Assembly: GCA_038210495.1 (NCBI GenBank)
Contig: JBBQWR010000047.1
Coordinates: 1-46,414 of the forward strand
Direction: 5' to 3'
Length of the DNA stretch: 46,414 bases
Source: JBBQWR01 sp038210495
Lineage (GTDB): Bacteria > Planctomycetota > Planctomycetia > Pirellulales > DATAWG01
Numbering within the stretch: the stretch's first letter is position 1; every line of letters begins with the position of its first letter. The notes under the pieces were generated by a model that saw only the letters and a program-made list of their open reading frames with translations, was not told the origin of the DNA and searched no databases. Of the stretch, positions 16,377 to 25,577 are shown piece by piece. The position numbers were made by a program, and so were the translations under genes.

Positions 16377-17441
16377 GTGAATGCCACTGAATTTCGTGCC
16401 ATCGTTAGCGGTCAGCGGCGCGGATTCCTAGCGGCGGCGTGGCGCGCGGGGCTCTGGATGGTCGAGGGACCGTATCGCGTGGCCGTTCGACTGCGGAACT
16501 GGCAATTCGATTCCGGCCGCCGAGCCATCGAGCGAGTGAGCGTGCCGGTCGTGAGCATCGGCAATCTCACGCTCGGCGGGACCGGCAAGACGCCGATGGT
16601 CGAGTGGCTCGCCCATTGGTTTCGCAGGAACCAAGCTCGGGTGACGATCATTAGTCGCGGCTATGGGGCCGAAGCGGGAGCGAGCAACGACGAGGCGCTC
16701 GAGTTGGAGCAGAAACTGCCCGACGTTCCACACGTGCAGAACCCCGATCGCGTGGCCGCCGCGCGAATGGCGATCGAGGAGTTTGAGTGCCAAGTGATCT
16801 TGTTGGACGATGCGTTTCAACATAGGCGGATCCATCGCGACTTGGATATCGTGCTTCTGGATTCGCTGGAGCCGTTCGGATTCGATCACGTGTTTCCTCG
16901 CGGCATGCTCCGCGAGCCCGTGGCGAGCCTTGGCCGGGCCGATGTGGTCGCGCTGTCGCGCCGCGATGTCCTTCAGGACCACGAGCGGCTGCGCATCGAG
17001 GCGATCGTCGCGCAGCTCAATCCCAAGTGTGTTTGGGTGGAGTGCGAGCATCGGCCGCGCGAACTGTTGTCGGCCTCGGGCGCGACCAAGCCCCTGGCGA
17101 GCCTCGCGGGACGGCCGATCGCGGCTTTTTGCGGTGTCGGAAACCCGGCCGGTTTCAGGCATACGCTCGATCGATGCGGCTGTCACACGGTTGATTTTCG
17201 CGAATTTCCCGACCACTTTGCCTACGGCCGCGACGACGTCCAGTCGCTGTCCGAGTGGGCCGCCGAACTGCCGGTCGACGCCGTGCTCTGCACGCACAAA
17301 GACCTGGTCAAGCTCGGCGTCGATCGACTCGGCGGCAAGCCGCTCTGGGCCGTCGCCATCGGGCTGGAAATCGTCGTCGGGCAAGATGCCTTCGAGCGGC
17401 GACTGTGGAAAGTCCTCGAAAAAATCGAATCGCAGGGGTAA
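16377..17441 (+). CDS. lpxK: Tetraacyldisaccharide 4'-kinase LpxK
   Basis: LpxK phosphorylates the 4' position of the lipid A disaccharide precursor at the inner membrane, so this organism should make lipid A. With the GTG start at 16377 the protein has 354 residues: an N-terminal amphipathic part (FRAIVSGQRRGFLAAAWRAG), then SIGNLTLGGTGKTP with Walker A GGTGKT at 67-72, and ILLDDAFQHRRIHRDLDIVL with the catalytic DDxFQHRR motif. The frame is open back to an ATG at 16188, but the extra 63 residues are Arg-rich and unlike the family, whose members begin about 50-60 residues before the P-loop. The start is therefore a judgement. No other lpx gene is nearby. Confidence 0.93.
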   Translation: MNATEFRAIVSGQRRGFLAAAWRAGLWMVEGPYRVAVRLRNWQFDSGRRAIERVSVPVVSIGNLTLGGTGKTPMVEWLAHWFRRNQARVTIISRGYGAEAGASNDEALELEQKLPDVPHVQNPDRVAAARMAIEEFECQVILLDDAFQHRRIHRDLDIVLLDSLEPFGFDHVFPRGMLREPVASLGRADVVALSRRDVLQDHERLRIEAIVAQLNPKCVWVECEHRPRELLSASGATKPLASLAGRPIAAFCGVGNPAGFRHTLDRCGCHTVDFREFPDHFAYGRDDVQSLSEWAAELPVDAVLCTHKDLVKLGVDRLGGKPLWAVAIGLEIVVGQDAFERRLWKVLEKIESQG

Positions 17442-17489
17442 CTGGGCACTTCGCTTGGCAGACGGGCGGAAATCGCTGCACAATTAAAC

Positions 17490-17753
17490 ATGCAAATTCC
17501 ATTTTCCGCGTTCTATGAAAACGGGGTTTTCAAGCCCTTGCATCCAGTGGACCTTCAGGAACACGAGGTCGTTTCTCTGGCGATCGTTAGCGTAGACGAC
17601 CCAAATCAGACCGAACCCATCGACTTGCTCGGGCTCCAATGCGAGGCGTTCGACGCGATGCTATCGGAGACGTCTTCTCTTCCGCTGGAGGGACCGCAAG
17701 ATGAGTTTTCCAACCGAGACCACGATCTGATTTTGTACGGCTGCCGCAAATGA
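17490..17753 (+). CDS. DUF104/AF2212-type antitoxin
   Basis: An 87-residue protein opening MQIPFSAFYENGVFKPLHPV, the hallmark of DUF104-like antitoxins (xYENGVxxPLxPVxL), with an acidic C-terminal half. Its TGA overlaps the ATG of a downstream PIN-domain reading frame (ATGA at 17750-17753), the usual arrangement for antitoxin-toxin pairs. That toxin frame is broken, so this antitoxin is probably an orphan now, or kept because it acts against a toxin elsewhere. It lies 48 bp after lpxK on the same strand. Confidence 0.8.
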   Translation: MQIPFSAFYENGVFKPLHPVDLQEHEVVSLAIVSVDDPNQTEPIDLLGLQCEAFDAMLSETSSLPLEGPQDEFSNRDHDLILYGCRK

Positions 17754-17982
17754 TCTTTGTCGATACCGGCCGCCTTCTTTGCCGCTAACGTGCCGCGGAT
17801 CACATATCCGCCCATACTTTCCTGGCAAAAAATCAAGACCGCTTGGTAACGACCGATTTTGTCGTCGCGGAACTTTTGACGTTATTTCGAGCTCGCGGCC
17901 AAACTGATTCTCGAACTCGGACTAACGACGGCGCCTTGCGTTAATGGGGGCTGCACGGCGCGGCAGGATGCTGCGGATATGT
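17750..17982 (+). pseudogene. Degraded PIN-domain (VapC-like) toxin
   Basis: Reading from the ATG at 17750 gives MIFVDTG and then a stop at 17786. PIN sequence continues after changes of frame: AFFAANVP in a second frame (17772-17795), then from 17798, back in the first frame, DHISAHTFLAKNQDRLVTTD followed by FVVAELLTLFRARGQ. MIFVDTGAFFA and DRLVTTDFVVAELLTL are typical PIN N-terminal motifs, including the first catalytic Asp and the later Glu. The C-terminal half with the other acidic residues is absent, and a further frame (AAKLILELGL) runs into a copy of an interspersed repeat at 17963. At least two frameshifts plus truncation mean no active toxin. Confidence 0.75.
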
Positions 17983-17983
17983 A
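17963..17983. repeat. CCGCGG-type interspersed repeat arm (single copy)
   Basis: GCAGGATGCTGCGGATATGT matches the right arm of the inverted repeat at 7310-7330 at all but three of its first twenty positions. It sits where the degraded PIN toxin loses homology, so its arrival may have truncated that gene. Confidence 0.65.
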
Positions 17984-18086
17984 AGTGATCCCCGTCTCGC
18001 GTTGGCACTCCTCCAATCGCTGTTGCCGCGAACGGCTTGCAGCCGCTAATCTGGGAATAGTGGCTTTTTGTCGAAAAGGAGCGTCG

Positions 18087-21000
18087 ATGGCGAGTGAAAC
18101 GACCACGGTCAGCACGGATGCGGCAGCGAAACCGACGCGCGCGCAGCGGAGCGTTTGGCGACCCCAGCAAGAGCGGTCCGGTTGGTGGCGATCGCGAGGT
18201 CTGCGTCGAACGGGAATGACGATCCTGTTTTTGGCGATGCTCGCCGGGCTGTTTTGGCTCGTTTTTCCGCCTCTCTATCATCCGTTCACGCAGTTGGTCT
18301 TTCTGACGGGCGGCGATTATCGACCGCTCAAGGCGCCCCCGGCCACGTTTGCGATGGAGGACTATGGCGCGCTTGAGCCACTGCGATCGGTACTCTACAA
18401 TCCGCCTCCCGATCCAGGCACGACCGCCGAGGATGTCGATCGGCCGCCCCTGCTGTTTAGCCAGATGTCGTCGGCATCCGAGATGCGCAGCCTGTCCACG
18501 TCGCTCTCCGATGTTACGCCCGAGCAAGATGGCGTGCTGATCGTCTATGTTGACGGACACGGTGTATCGGACAACGGCACGGCCTATGTGCTCTGCCGGG
18601 ATTTCGATCCCGCGAATCCGTCCGCCGGTCGGTTGCGGGCCGCCGAATTGCTCCGCCAGGTTAGTGACACGCCGGCAAAGGTGAAGCTATTGATTCTCGA
18701 TTCGGGGCGCATCGAATCCGATCCGCGGGTCGGGATGGTCGTCAACGAATTTCCGCGACTTCTTGAGGAAGAAGTTGCCCAGACCGGCGACCCCAACCTG
18801 TGGGTTTTGAATTCCAATGCCGTCTTGCAGCGGTCGCATGTCTCGTGGGCGCTGGAGCGATCGGTGTTCGGCTATTTTATCGCGCAGGGTTTGCAAGGAG
18901 CGGCCGATCTGAATGGCGACAGAACCGTCGATGTCAATGAGCTCTATCGTTTCGTGCGAGCGAATGTCGCGGCCTGGGTGCAGGAATCGACGGCGGGCCG
19001 CGAGGCACAAACGCCTGTGCTGCTCTGGGGCGGCGGTGAAACGCTGCCCTCCGGCGGCTATCCAGTGCTGCTGCCGACGGTGAACTCCGGCGGCTCGGGC
19101 GGCATTAAATTGCCGTCGACCAAGGGCGCGTTCCCGCAAGTGCCCGATGCAACTCCGTTGACGCCCTACGCCAACTCGGCTCAAGCCAATTTTGTCCCAG
19201 TGGTCGCGTCGAGTCAGAAAAAGGTGCCCGGACTTAAACAGGCTCGGAAAACCGCGAAGGTCTCGAAAAAGCTTTCCAGAAAGGCGCAAGAAGCTGACGC
19301 TCGCAATAAATCCGAGGCAGCGGCCGCTAAAGCCGACCAACCGACCGACACTAAATCGCCCGATGTAAAATCGGCAGACCCAAAAGCCGCCGATACGAAA
19401 TCCAGCGACGCGAGAGCGGATGGCGACAAAGCCGCGGAGAAGCCCGGCGAAGGAAAGGCGACCAGCGGCAACGCGCCGACCGACAAACCATCTGGCGAAA
19501 AATCGGCCGACGACAAAGCAGGCGAAAAGAAAGATGGCGACAAATCGCCGACGCCCGGTCCGCCGGGCGCTTCTGCCGAAAAACCACCCGGCGCCACGAA
19601 ATCCAAACCGGCGCCACCCCCATCGGCCGGCGATCTCTTGGTCGAAGGCTGGCAGCTTCGCGACGAGTTCGAAACGTCGACCGGCAATCGAGCCCGGCCG
19701 ATCGATTACGCCCCGGCCGCATGGCGCGAATATCAAGAATGGCTCCTCGCCCAAGAGCAGCTCTATCGCGCCGGCGAGATCGCCGATCAAGCCAAGCTGG
19801 GCCGGTTGCTACAAAAGTCGCTCGGCCGCCTGGCCAACTTGCCCAACCCCGGCCCGCTCGAAGCCGATCGACCGCCGGACCTCGCCGCTCGGATCGGCAG
19901 TGTCCGCCCGCGTTTGCCGTCCAAGGTCGACGCGCCGGGTTCGCTCGCGATGGCGCAGCTCTTCGCCGATCAAAACGGCTCGCCGCTACCAGATGAGATC
20001 GCGGCCATTACGACCACCCTCGATCGATTCACTCACGATGGGACGCCTGCCGAGTTGACTGCTTGGCTGGCGAAATTAAATCCGGCATTCGATCGATTTT
20101 CTGAAATCCGCTTCGCCCGTCAGCTTTCGAAACTCGTCGGCGTCGATGGGGCGGTCGTTCAATTGGCGATCGGCACGCGCCGCTCGAGCGAAGTGGTAGC
20201 GACGATCGATCCGGCTGTCCTGCCTTGGATTCGCGAGCGAGTCGAAGCCGCGGACCAGTTGCGGCTGGCCGGTGAAAAGATTCTGATCGATGCCGTCGAC
20301 GACGACCGGCAAGCCCAAGCGACGAATCAGTTTCGCCGTGCGAACGACCAGTATCACCAAGCCGCCGACGATGCGTCCGTGGTCGCCGGCGCGATCCAGT
20401 TCCGCAACGATCTGTTGAATCGAGCGCCTTACTATGTCTCGTGGCGGGCCGCCGCGCCCGAATCGCCCGACGCGCCCAAGCAAACCGATATTCTCGATTT
20501 TCTGCGGCTCGTGGGGCAACTCGACGCCGCTCTCTATGGTCACGATTTTTCAAGTCAGCCGGCAGAAACCACTCAGATTGATCAGCTCATCAAGTTGACC
20601 GGTCAAATCGCGACCGTAGTCGACTCCCTTGACGCCGGGCTCTCCGACAACACGATCGACGCCTTGGCCGGCAAAACGCCCGGGCCCGGGAGCAGTCTGC
20701 GAATCGACGCCCTGCTGTCGACTCCGCTACTGGGCTCCGACGCGCGATCGCGGCTGCTAGGCGCCGCCGGCGACGCCGACAGCCGATTGGCAGCCCGGTT
20801 CAAGCCCGCCACGATCGGTTCCATCGACGAAACGCCGCCCACTGGCGACGCGGCCCGTTGGCAAGCGGTCATCGACCGAACTGAGCTCGAGTTGGCGCTC
20901 GTCCGCTTGATCGTCGGTCCAACCCCGTCCGGTCAATCGGGGCTGGGAATGTCGTTGGCCGTCCTGTCGCCACTCGGTGGCGGCGCTACGCCGCAGGCGA

Positions 21001-23633
21001 ACGATCTCCATTCGCTCCAGTCGCAATCGCAATCCATCAACGCCCGCTATCAGGCCGCGCGAGCGCTCGGCGCCGCGCTGGCCGAGTTTTATCACGAGTT
21101 GCCCAGCCAGATTGAGACGACTGTCGAAAAGTCCGCCGATCTTTCCGATCCCGCCACTCGCTCGAAGCGCCTGAGCGCGTTGCAAAACGCCGATCGGATG
21201 CTGCGGCTGGTCGATATTCGCGATGCGGGCCGCGCGACCAAGCTCTCGCCTACCGCGCAGCTTTCGGCAGCGGCGATGTACGATCTTCTCGTGTGGCAAG
21301 AAAGACGAATGAGTTCCGCCATTGTCGACGCTAAGCCGATCGATGTCGAATACCTCACCGTGGCGGAAACTTCTTATCGGGATCAAGCGACGCGCATTCC
21401 GCTCCAGCCGACGTCCGCCGCTGGCTCCGATATCGCGCTGTCGATCGCCGGACCGACGTCGCTCAATCTTTCTACAGAGCCGGAGCAACTTGTCGAACTC
21501 GTCGCTCGCTCGAACTCCGGAGACGCCATTGATGTCTGGATCGTGCTTCGATATGCGACCGATCTGATCGAGGTGCAAAGCGCCGCCAGTGGCCACGTCT
21601 ATCTGGAGCATCAGATCCGCTCCGACGCAGCGGCGGCCGGTCATCCGCTGCCCGTGGGCGAAATTCTACATCCGGATCGTTTGGGCCTGGCGCCGACATT
21701 CAAGCTCAGGCCGAACAGCAGCGAATCGATCCATTGCAAAGTGCGGATGAAGACCGGCTCGAAGCTGCCCACGCCGCTGATCGCGAAAGTCATTTCGGCC
21801 CAATCCGCCGTGCGCCATGAAACGGAGATTCTTCTTCCGGCGCCGCAGATGATCGAGCTGGTCGTCGATGGCGGAGTTGCCACATCGCTGAATGCCACGG
21901 ACAAGCTGACGCTATATCCGTTTCCGAATCGTAAAACCGACTTTCGGTTGAGTCTCGTGAACAACGGCCAAACCGACCGCACGGTCGATGTCGAGCTGTT
22001 CGGGCTGCTCGGCGCGCCCACGTTCGCGCCGCCGACCGCGCCGCTGGAGGCGGTTGACGCCGACCGTGTGATGGCTCGCGTCGGCCCCGTCAAGTCGTTG
22101 GCTCTGATGAGCAAAGTCTCGCTGCCCGCCGGTAGCAAGCCGGTCGCCATTCCATTCCCCGGACCCGGCGGCGATAAAAAAGTGCCGCCGCCGGAGGAAG
22201 GCAAGGGCCCACCCCGCCCGCTGTTCGAGCACGGTCTGCTGATCGTGACGACCGATCGCGAGTCTCACGCAAAAAATTTCCGGCGGATCGATATTGCGCC
22301 GCAGCGGCCCCGCAAATACGTGCGGCCGCGCGTCGGTTACGATCTCGATCGCGAGACCGTTCAGATCAACGTCACCCCCATCGACGCCAAGCTGCTGCCC
22401 CCCGGACCCGTAAAAATCCACGCTGACATCACGCCGCCGCTTTCGCCGACCGCGCAAACCCAGCTCGACGCGGAACTCGCCGCTCCGGATTACACGGCCA
22501 ATCTGTTCGCCGAAGTTGCCGCCGACGCAGCCAAAACGCTCACGCTGCGGCTCAAGGTCGATGGCTATCCTCGGGCGTTCGTCTATCGCATTCCTTGTGG
22601 CATCCAGTCCAGCGACCTGCCCGAGCAGACCGACCTGCGCGAGGTCCGCATCACGCATCCGCCCGCGGAGAAGGCCTATAAGGCGCCGATCGAATACATC
22701 CCCGTGGAGGCCGAGGTCGACGCGCCGCTGTCGGCATTTCAGAATCCCGACGATATTTTGGAAATCGGAATCGACGTTGATCGCGACCGCGATTTGCGGA
22801 ACGAGCCCAGCGTTCGGCTGACGACCGACCGCGAGGTGAAAATCCTACTCGATCCATGGACCACGCCAGGCACGCTCACACTCGATTCGCTCGTCGGCGA
22901 TTTTCATCTCACCGTGCCGGCGCCCTCGCTACGCAACGCCCGGGTCTCGGTCCTCGGGCGAATTTTCTCCGGCGGCAAGACGGGCTGGAGCCAGCCGGTC
23001 GATATTCTGCTGGACGGCGCCCCGCCGAACATCGAACGGGTCGAGTTCAAGCCGGCGATTCCCGTCCTGGGACCCGACGTTGAAGTTTCCGTTTGGGCCA
23101 CCGACAACGACCTCAGCGGCGTCGATCGCGTCGAGGCCGCCTTCGACCCGGTCGGTCACGGAAAATTCGACGACGTGGTCGAAGCCATCGAGCTATTCAA
23201 AGACGACGCGGGCCGCTGGTCCGCCAAGCTGCCGACCAAAAATCTCAGCATCGGCGACCTCTCGCTGATCGTTCGGGCGACCGACAAAGTCGGCAACAAG
23301 AGCGACTACACGAAAGTCAAAGTGCATCTCATCTCGAAGGTCGAAGCCGATACGGCCGCCGAGGCGCCCAACGGCAAGCTGCAAGGTATCGTGACGTTTG
23401 GCGACAAACCCTGGCCGCAGGTCGAGCTTATGCTCACCTCCGAAAAAGGCCCAAAAATCCCCGCCGTTACCAGCGACGCCCAAGGTGGCTTCACGTTCAG
23501 CGGCGTCCCGCCCGGGAAATACAAACTCTCGGCCAAGGGCACGGTCCACAATAAAGTCCGCAAAGTCGAGCAAGACGCCACCGTCGAAAGCGGCGTGGCG
23601 AATCCCAAGCCGACGAAGGTGAATTTGAAGTAG
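18087..23633 (+). CDS. Giant membrane-anchored caspase-like (C14) protein, probably without peptidase activity
   Basis: A 1848-residue protein. The ATG at 18087 is chosen for the AAAGGAG just upstream; the frame is open 34 codons further. A transmembrane segment (about 50-70, MTILFLAMLAGLFWLVFPPL) precedes a caspase-fold domain (about 145-310): VLIVYVDGHG with His158, then KLLILDSGR at 201-208, where caspases have LDACR, so Gly207 stands where the catalytic Cys is expected. DLNGDRTVDVNE at 274-285 has the DxNxD...D..E spacing of an EF-hand or dockerin calcium loop, common in planctomycete C14 proteins. Next comes a Lys/Asp/Ala-rich linker (375-515), a long helical and beta-rich body, and a CarboxypepD_reg/Cna-B-like beta domain at the end (GKLQGIVTFGDKPWPQVELM). 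The function is unknown; a scaffold or sensor role is a guess. Confidence 0.85.
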   Translation: MASETTTVSTDAAAKPTRAQRSVWRPQQERSGWWRSRGLRRTGMTILFLAMLAGLFWLVFPPLYHPFTQLVFLTGGDYRPLKAPPATFAMEDYGALEPLRSVLYNPPPDPGTTAEDVDRPPLLFSQMSSASEMRSLSTSLSDVTPEQDGVLIVYVDGHGVSDNGTAYVLCRDFDPANPSAGRLRAAELLRQVSDTPAKVKLLILDSGRIESDPRVGMVVNEFPRLLEEEVAQTGDPNLWVLNSNAVLQRSHVSWALERSVFGYFIAQGLQGAADLNGDRTVDVNELYRFVRANVAAWVQESTAGREAQTPVLLWGGGETLPSGGYPVLLPTVNSGGSGGIKLPSTKGAFPQVPDATPLTPYANSAQANFVPVVASSQKKVPGLKQARKTAKVSKKLSRKAQEADARNKSEAAAAKADQPTDTKSPDVKSADPKAADTKSSDARADGDKAAEKPGEGKATSGNAPTDKPSGEKSADDKAGEKKDGDKSPTPGPPGASAEKPPGATKSKPAPPPSAGDLLVEGWQLRDEFETSTGNRARPIDYAPAAWREYQEWLLAQEQLYRAGEIADQAKLGRLLQKSLGRLANLPNPGPLEADRPPDLAARIGSVRPRLPSKVDAPGSLAMAQLFADQNGSPLPDEIAAITTTLDRFTHDGTPAELTAWLAKLNPAFDRFSEIRFARQLSKLVGVDGAVVQLAIGTRRSSEVVATIDPAVLPWIRERVEAADQLRLAGEKILIDAVDDDRQAQATNQFRRANDQYHQAADDASVVAGAIQFRNDLLNRAPYYVSWRAAAPESPDAPKQTDILDFLRLVGQLDAALYGHDFSSQPAETTQIDQLIKLTGQIATVVDSLDAGLSDNTIDALAGKTPGPGSSLRIDALLSTPLLGSDARSRLLGAAGDADSRLAARFKPATIGSIDETPPTGDAARWQAVIDRTELELALVRLIVGPTPSGQSGLGMSLAVLSPLGGGATPQANDLHSLQSQSQSINARYQAARALGAALAEFYHELPSQIETTVEKSADLSDPATRSKRLSALQNADRMLRLVDIRDAGRATKLSPTAQLSAAAMYDLLVWQERRMSSAIVDAKPIDVEYLTVAETSYRDQATRIPLQPTSAAGSDIALSIAGPTSLNLSTEPEQLVELVARSNSGDAIDVWIVLRYATDLIEVQSAASGHVYLEHQIRSDAAAAGHPLPVGEILHPDRLGLAPTFKLRPNSSESIHCKVRMKTGSKLPTPLIAKVISAQSAVRHETEILLPAPQMIELVVDGGVATSLNATDKLTLYPFPNRKTDFRLSLVNNGQTDRTVDVELFGLLGAPTFAPPTAPLEAVDADRVMARVGPVKSLALMSKVSLPAGSKPVAIPFPGPGGDKKVPPPEEGKGPPRPLFEHGLLIVTTDRESHAKNFRRIDIAPQRPRKYVRPRVGYDLDRETVQINVTPIDAKLLPPGPVKIHADITPPLSPTAQTQLDAELAAPDYTANLFAEVAADAAKTLTLRLKVDGYPRAFVYRIPCGIQSSDLPEQTDLREVRITHPPAEKAYKAPIEYIPVEAEVDAPLSAFQNPDDILEIGIDVDRDRDLRNEPSVRLTTDREVKILLDPWTTPGTLTLDSLVGDFHLTVPAPSLRNARVSVLGRIFSGGKTGWSQPVDILLDGAPPNIERVEFKPAIPVLGPDVEVSVWATDNDLSGVDRVEAAFDPVGHGKFDDVVEAIELFKDDAGRWSAKLPTKNLSIGDLSLIVRATDKVGNKSDYTKVKVHLISKVEADTAAEAPNGKLQGIVTFGDKPWPQVELMLTSEKGPKIPAVTSDAQGGFTFSGVPPGKYKLSAKGTVHNKVRKVEQDATVESGVANPKPTKVNLK

Positions 23634-23668
23634 TACCCGTACTCAATGCGGAGTCGCGATGGGTGGAC

Positions 23669-23698
23669 GGGGCTGGAGGCCCTTCGCCGAAGCCCCGG
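23669..23698. repeat. 3'-end hairpin repeat, copy 2
   Basis: GGGGCTGGAGGCC followed by CGCCGAAGCCCCGG, 36 nt past the stop of the caspase-like gene and 22 bp from the stop of the convergent RbfA-like gene. GGGGCT and AGCCCC form the stem. Confidence 0.8.
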
Positions 23699-23719
23699 GC
23701 TGTGGTCCTAAACTTGGGC

Positions 23720-24052
23720 CTAAGCCGATTCGTCGCGATAGCCCGTCGGGCTGTCGATGTACTGGAAGAGCAGCTTCGGGGCCCGACGACGAGTGATCGC
23801 GGCGGCGACTTCGGCTCGGAGCAGTTTGGACGCCTCGGCCAATCGGCAGAGTACCTCGGCGTATTTGCGGCCTTCGGCGAACGCCGGCGCGACGATCACC
23901 ATCAACTGCGTCGCGTCCGGCGCGGGCACGACCGACAGCACCTGCAACTCGCGCAGCACGTCGTCATCGCATTCGCCGGCGAGCACCTGGTTGAGCGTGT
24001 CCGCGACTTGGCTGCAAAGCTGCAGCGTCTTTCGATCAATTTTTCGTTGCAT
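23720..24052 (-). CDS. RbfA-like ribosome-binding factor (divergent)
   Basis: About 110 residues from the ATG at 24052 (MQRKIDRKTLQLCSQVADTL). The pattern resembles planctomycete proteins classed as RbfA: an N-terminal helix, a beta strand with LRELQVLSVVPAPDATQLMV, a second helical region, then LRAEVAAAITRRRAPKLLFQ, which recalls the RbfA C-terminal motif (LRxElaxxlxlRxxPxLxF). RbfA binds the 30S subunit during 16S maturation. In-frame ATGs at 24070 and 24148 are alternative starts; GTGGAA sits upstream of 24052. It is convergent with the caspase-like gene and not in the usual infB-rbfA-truB cluster, which lowers confidence in the role. Confidence 0.7.
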   Translation of the reverse strand: MQRKIDRKTLQLCSQVADTLNQVLAGECDDDVLRELQVLSVVPAPDATQLMVIVAPAFAEGRKYAEVLCRLAEASKLLRAEVAAAITRRRAPKLLFQYIDSPTGYRDESA

Positions 24053-24148
24053 GACCCATTCCACTTTCATGAAACTCAAACCGCCGTAATATCGCGAGAT
24101 CCACGGCCATTTTTGAGGCTGGGCCCGACGCGGAACCGCCCAATTCAT

Positions 24149-24404
24149 GATACGGACAATCTTCGGCTGGGCAAGGTTCGGTCGCTGGCTCCACGGAATC
24201 TTTGGCGATCGGCGCCGGCGGATTGGGCGAAAGAAAATTCCGAAACCTGTTCGTTGGGCGATCCTCGACCGACCCGATGGCTGGTGAAGGTGGCGGAGCG
24301 AAGGGCCGAGTAGTTGCCCGCTCCGGTAATCGACTGACCGCCGCCGCGAGATTCGCTACAATGAGCCAAGCCAACCACCTTTCCCCGCTCTGCCGTCGCG
24401 TTTC
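24149..24404. other. Divergent intergenic region between the RbfA-like gene and holA
   Basis: About 256 bp that must carry the holA promoter and probably that of the RbfA-like gene. No gene, strong dyad or clear -35/-10 pair was found. Confidence 0.4.
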
Positions 24405-25577
24405 ATGGCCAAATCCTCGTCCGCGGCGATCGCTGGCCTCGCTTATTTGCAGCGACCGGAAAAATACCCTCCGAAGCCGATTTGCGCGCTGTTTGGCGAC
24501 GAGCCGTTTTTGAAATCGGCCATTATCGCCCAACTCAAGGCGGCCGTGCTGACCGACGATGACGGAGATTTGTCGTTCCGAGCGTTCGTCGGCGACGACG
24601 CGGATCCGCGCGATGTTTTTGACGAACTGTCGACCGTCGCCCTGTTTGGCGCCGGTCGACGATTGGCGCTGGTGACTGAGGCCGATGACTTCGTCAGCGA
24701 GCATCGGCATTCGCTCGAAGACTATGCGGATCGACCGAGTCAGACCGGCGTGCTTGTACTGGAGGTCAAGACTTGGCCGAGCAATACGAAACTCTACAAG
24801 AAGGTGGCCGAGTCGGGACTGAACATCGATTGCTCCGCGCCCAAGGAAAGCACGCTGCTCGATTGGATCAGCGATCGCGCCCAGCAGCAGTACAACGTGA
24901 CGTTCGCTCCCGGCGCGGCCGATCGGCTGATGCAAATCGTCGGGCCGCAGATGGGGCGGCTCGACCAGGAGACCGCCAAGCTGGCCAACCTGGTGGCGAG
25001 CGAGTCGCTTGTTGCCCCCGAATCCGCGGGCGATCAGAGCCGGGTGGCGACCGGGCCCACTTCGGTGACGGCGCCCGCCCCGGCGACTCGCCGGGGGCTA
25101 AAGGCATCGGCGCCGACTGGCATTACGATCCAACTCGTCGAGGATGTCGTTGGCGGTTGGCGGGCAAAGAAAGCCTGGGACATGATCGACGCGGCGGTCG
25201 AGGGCAATGCGGCCGAGGCCCTGGTCCAGCTCGACCGCTTGCTGCTCTCCGGCGAGAATCCGATCGCGCTAATGGGCCAAATGGCCTCGTCGCTGCGCAA
25301 GTTCGCCGCCGCAGCGCGAATCGTCAATCAATCGCAATCCGCCGGCCGCCGCATCAACATCCGCCAGGCGCTCGAGCAGGCCGGCTTCAAAAACTGGTCC
25401 GGCATGATGGACAAGGCGGAATCTCAAATCCGCCAACTCGGCGCCCGACGCGCGGGACAGCTCTACCGTTGGCTCCTGGAAGCCGACTTGGCCCTCAAAG
25501 GATCAAGCTCCTCCGGCGATCGCGCCCGCTTGGTCCTCGAACAACTCATCGTCCGAATGTCCAAGCAACTCGCGTAG
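24405..25577 (+). CDS. holA: DNA polymerase III subunit delta
   Basis: HolA is the wrench subunit of the clamp loader that opens the beta sliding clamp. The 390 residues show the expected start of the AAA-like fold (ICALFGDEPFLKSAIIAQLK at about 27-46), ELSTVALFGAGRRLALVTEA (about 74-93), VLVLEVKTWPSNTKLYKKV, and the middle helical region with AADRLMQIVGPQMGRLDQET (DNA_pol3_delta type). The C-terminal collar domain ends in KGSSSSGDRARLVLEQLIVR, also typical. An insert near 205-235 rich in Ala, Thr and Pro is unusual. The stop codon lies in the left arm of a 23-bp inverted repeat. Confidence 0.93.
   Translation: MAKSSSAAIAGLAYLQRPEKYPPKPICALFGDEPFLKSAIIAQLKAAVLTDDDGDLSFRAFVGDDADPRDVFDELSTVALFGAGRRLALVTEADDFVSEHRHSLEDYADRPSQTGVLVLEVKTWPSNTKLYKKVAESGLNIDCSAPKESTLLDWISDRAQQQYNVTFAPGAADRLMQIVGPQMGRLDQETAKLANLVASESLVAPESAGDQSRVATGPTSVTAPAPATRRGLKASAPTGITIQLVEDVVGGWRAKKAWDMIDAAVEGNAAEALVQLDRLLLSGENPIALMGQMASSLRKFAAAARIVNQSQSAGRRINIRQALEQAGFKNWSGMMDKAESQIRQLGARRAGQLYRWLLEADLALKGSSSSGDRARLVLEQLIVRMSKQLA

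Noticed and set aside
16428..17483. A 351-codon minus-strand open frame antisense to lpxK
   Set aside because: LpxK motifs on the plus strand are decisive.
18687..19790. A 367-codon minus-strand open frame rich in Gly, Arg and Phe, antisense to the caspase-like gene
   Set aside because: The composition results from the Lys/Asp/Ala linker read backwards; there is no motif.
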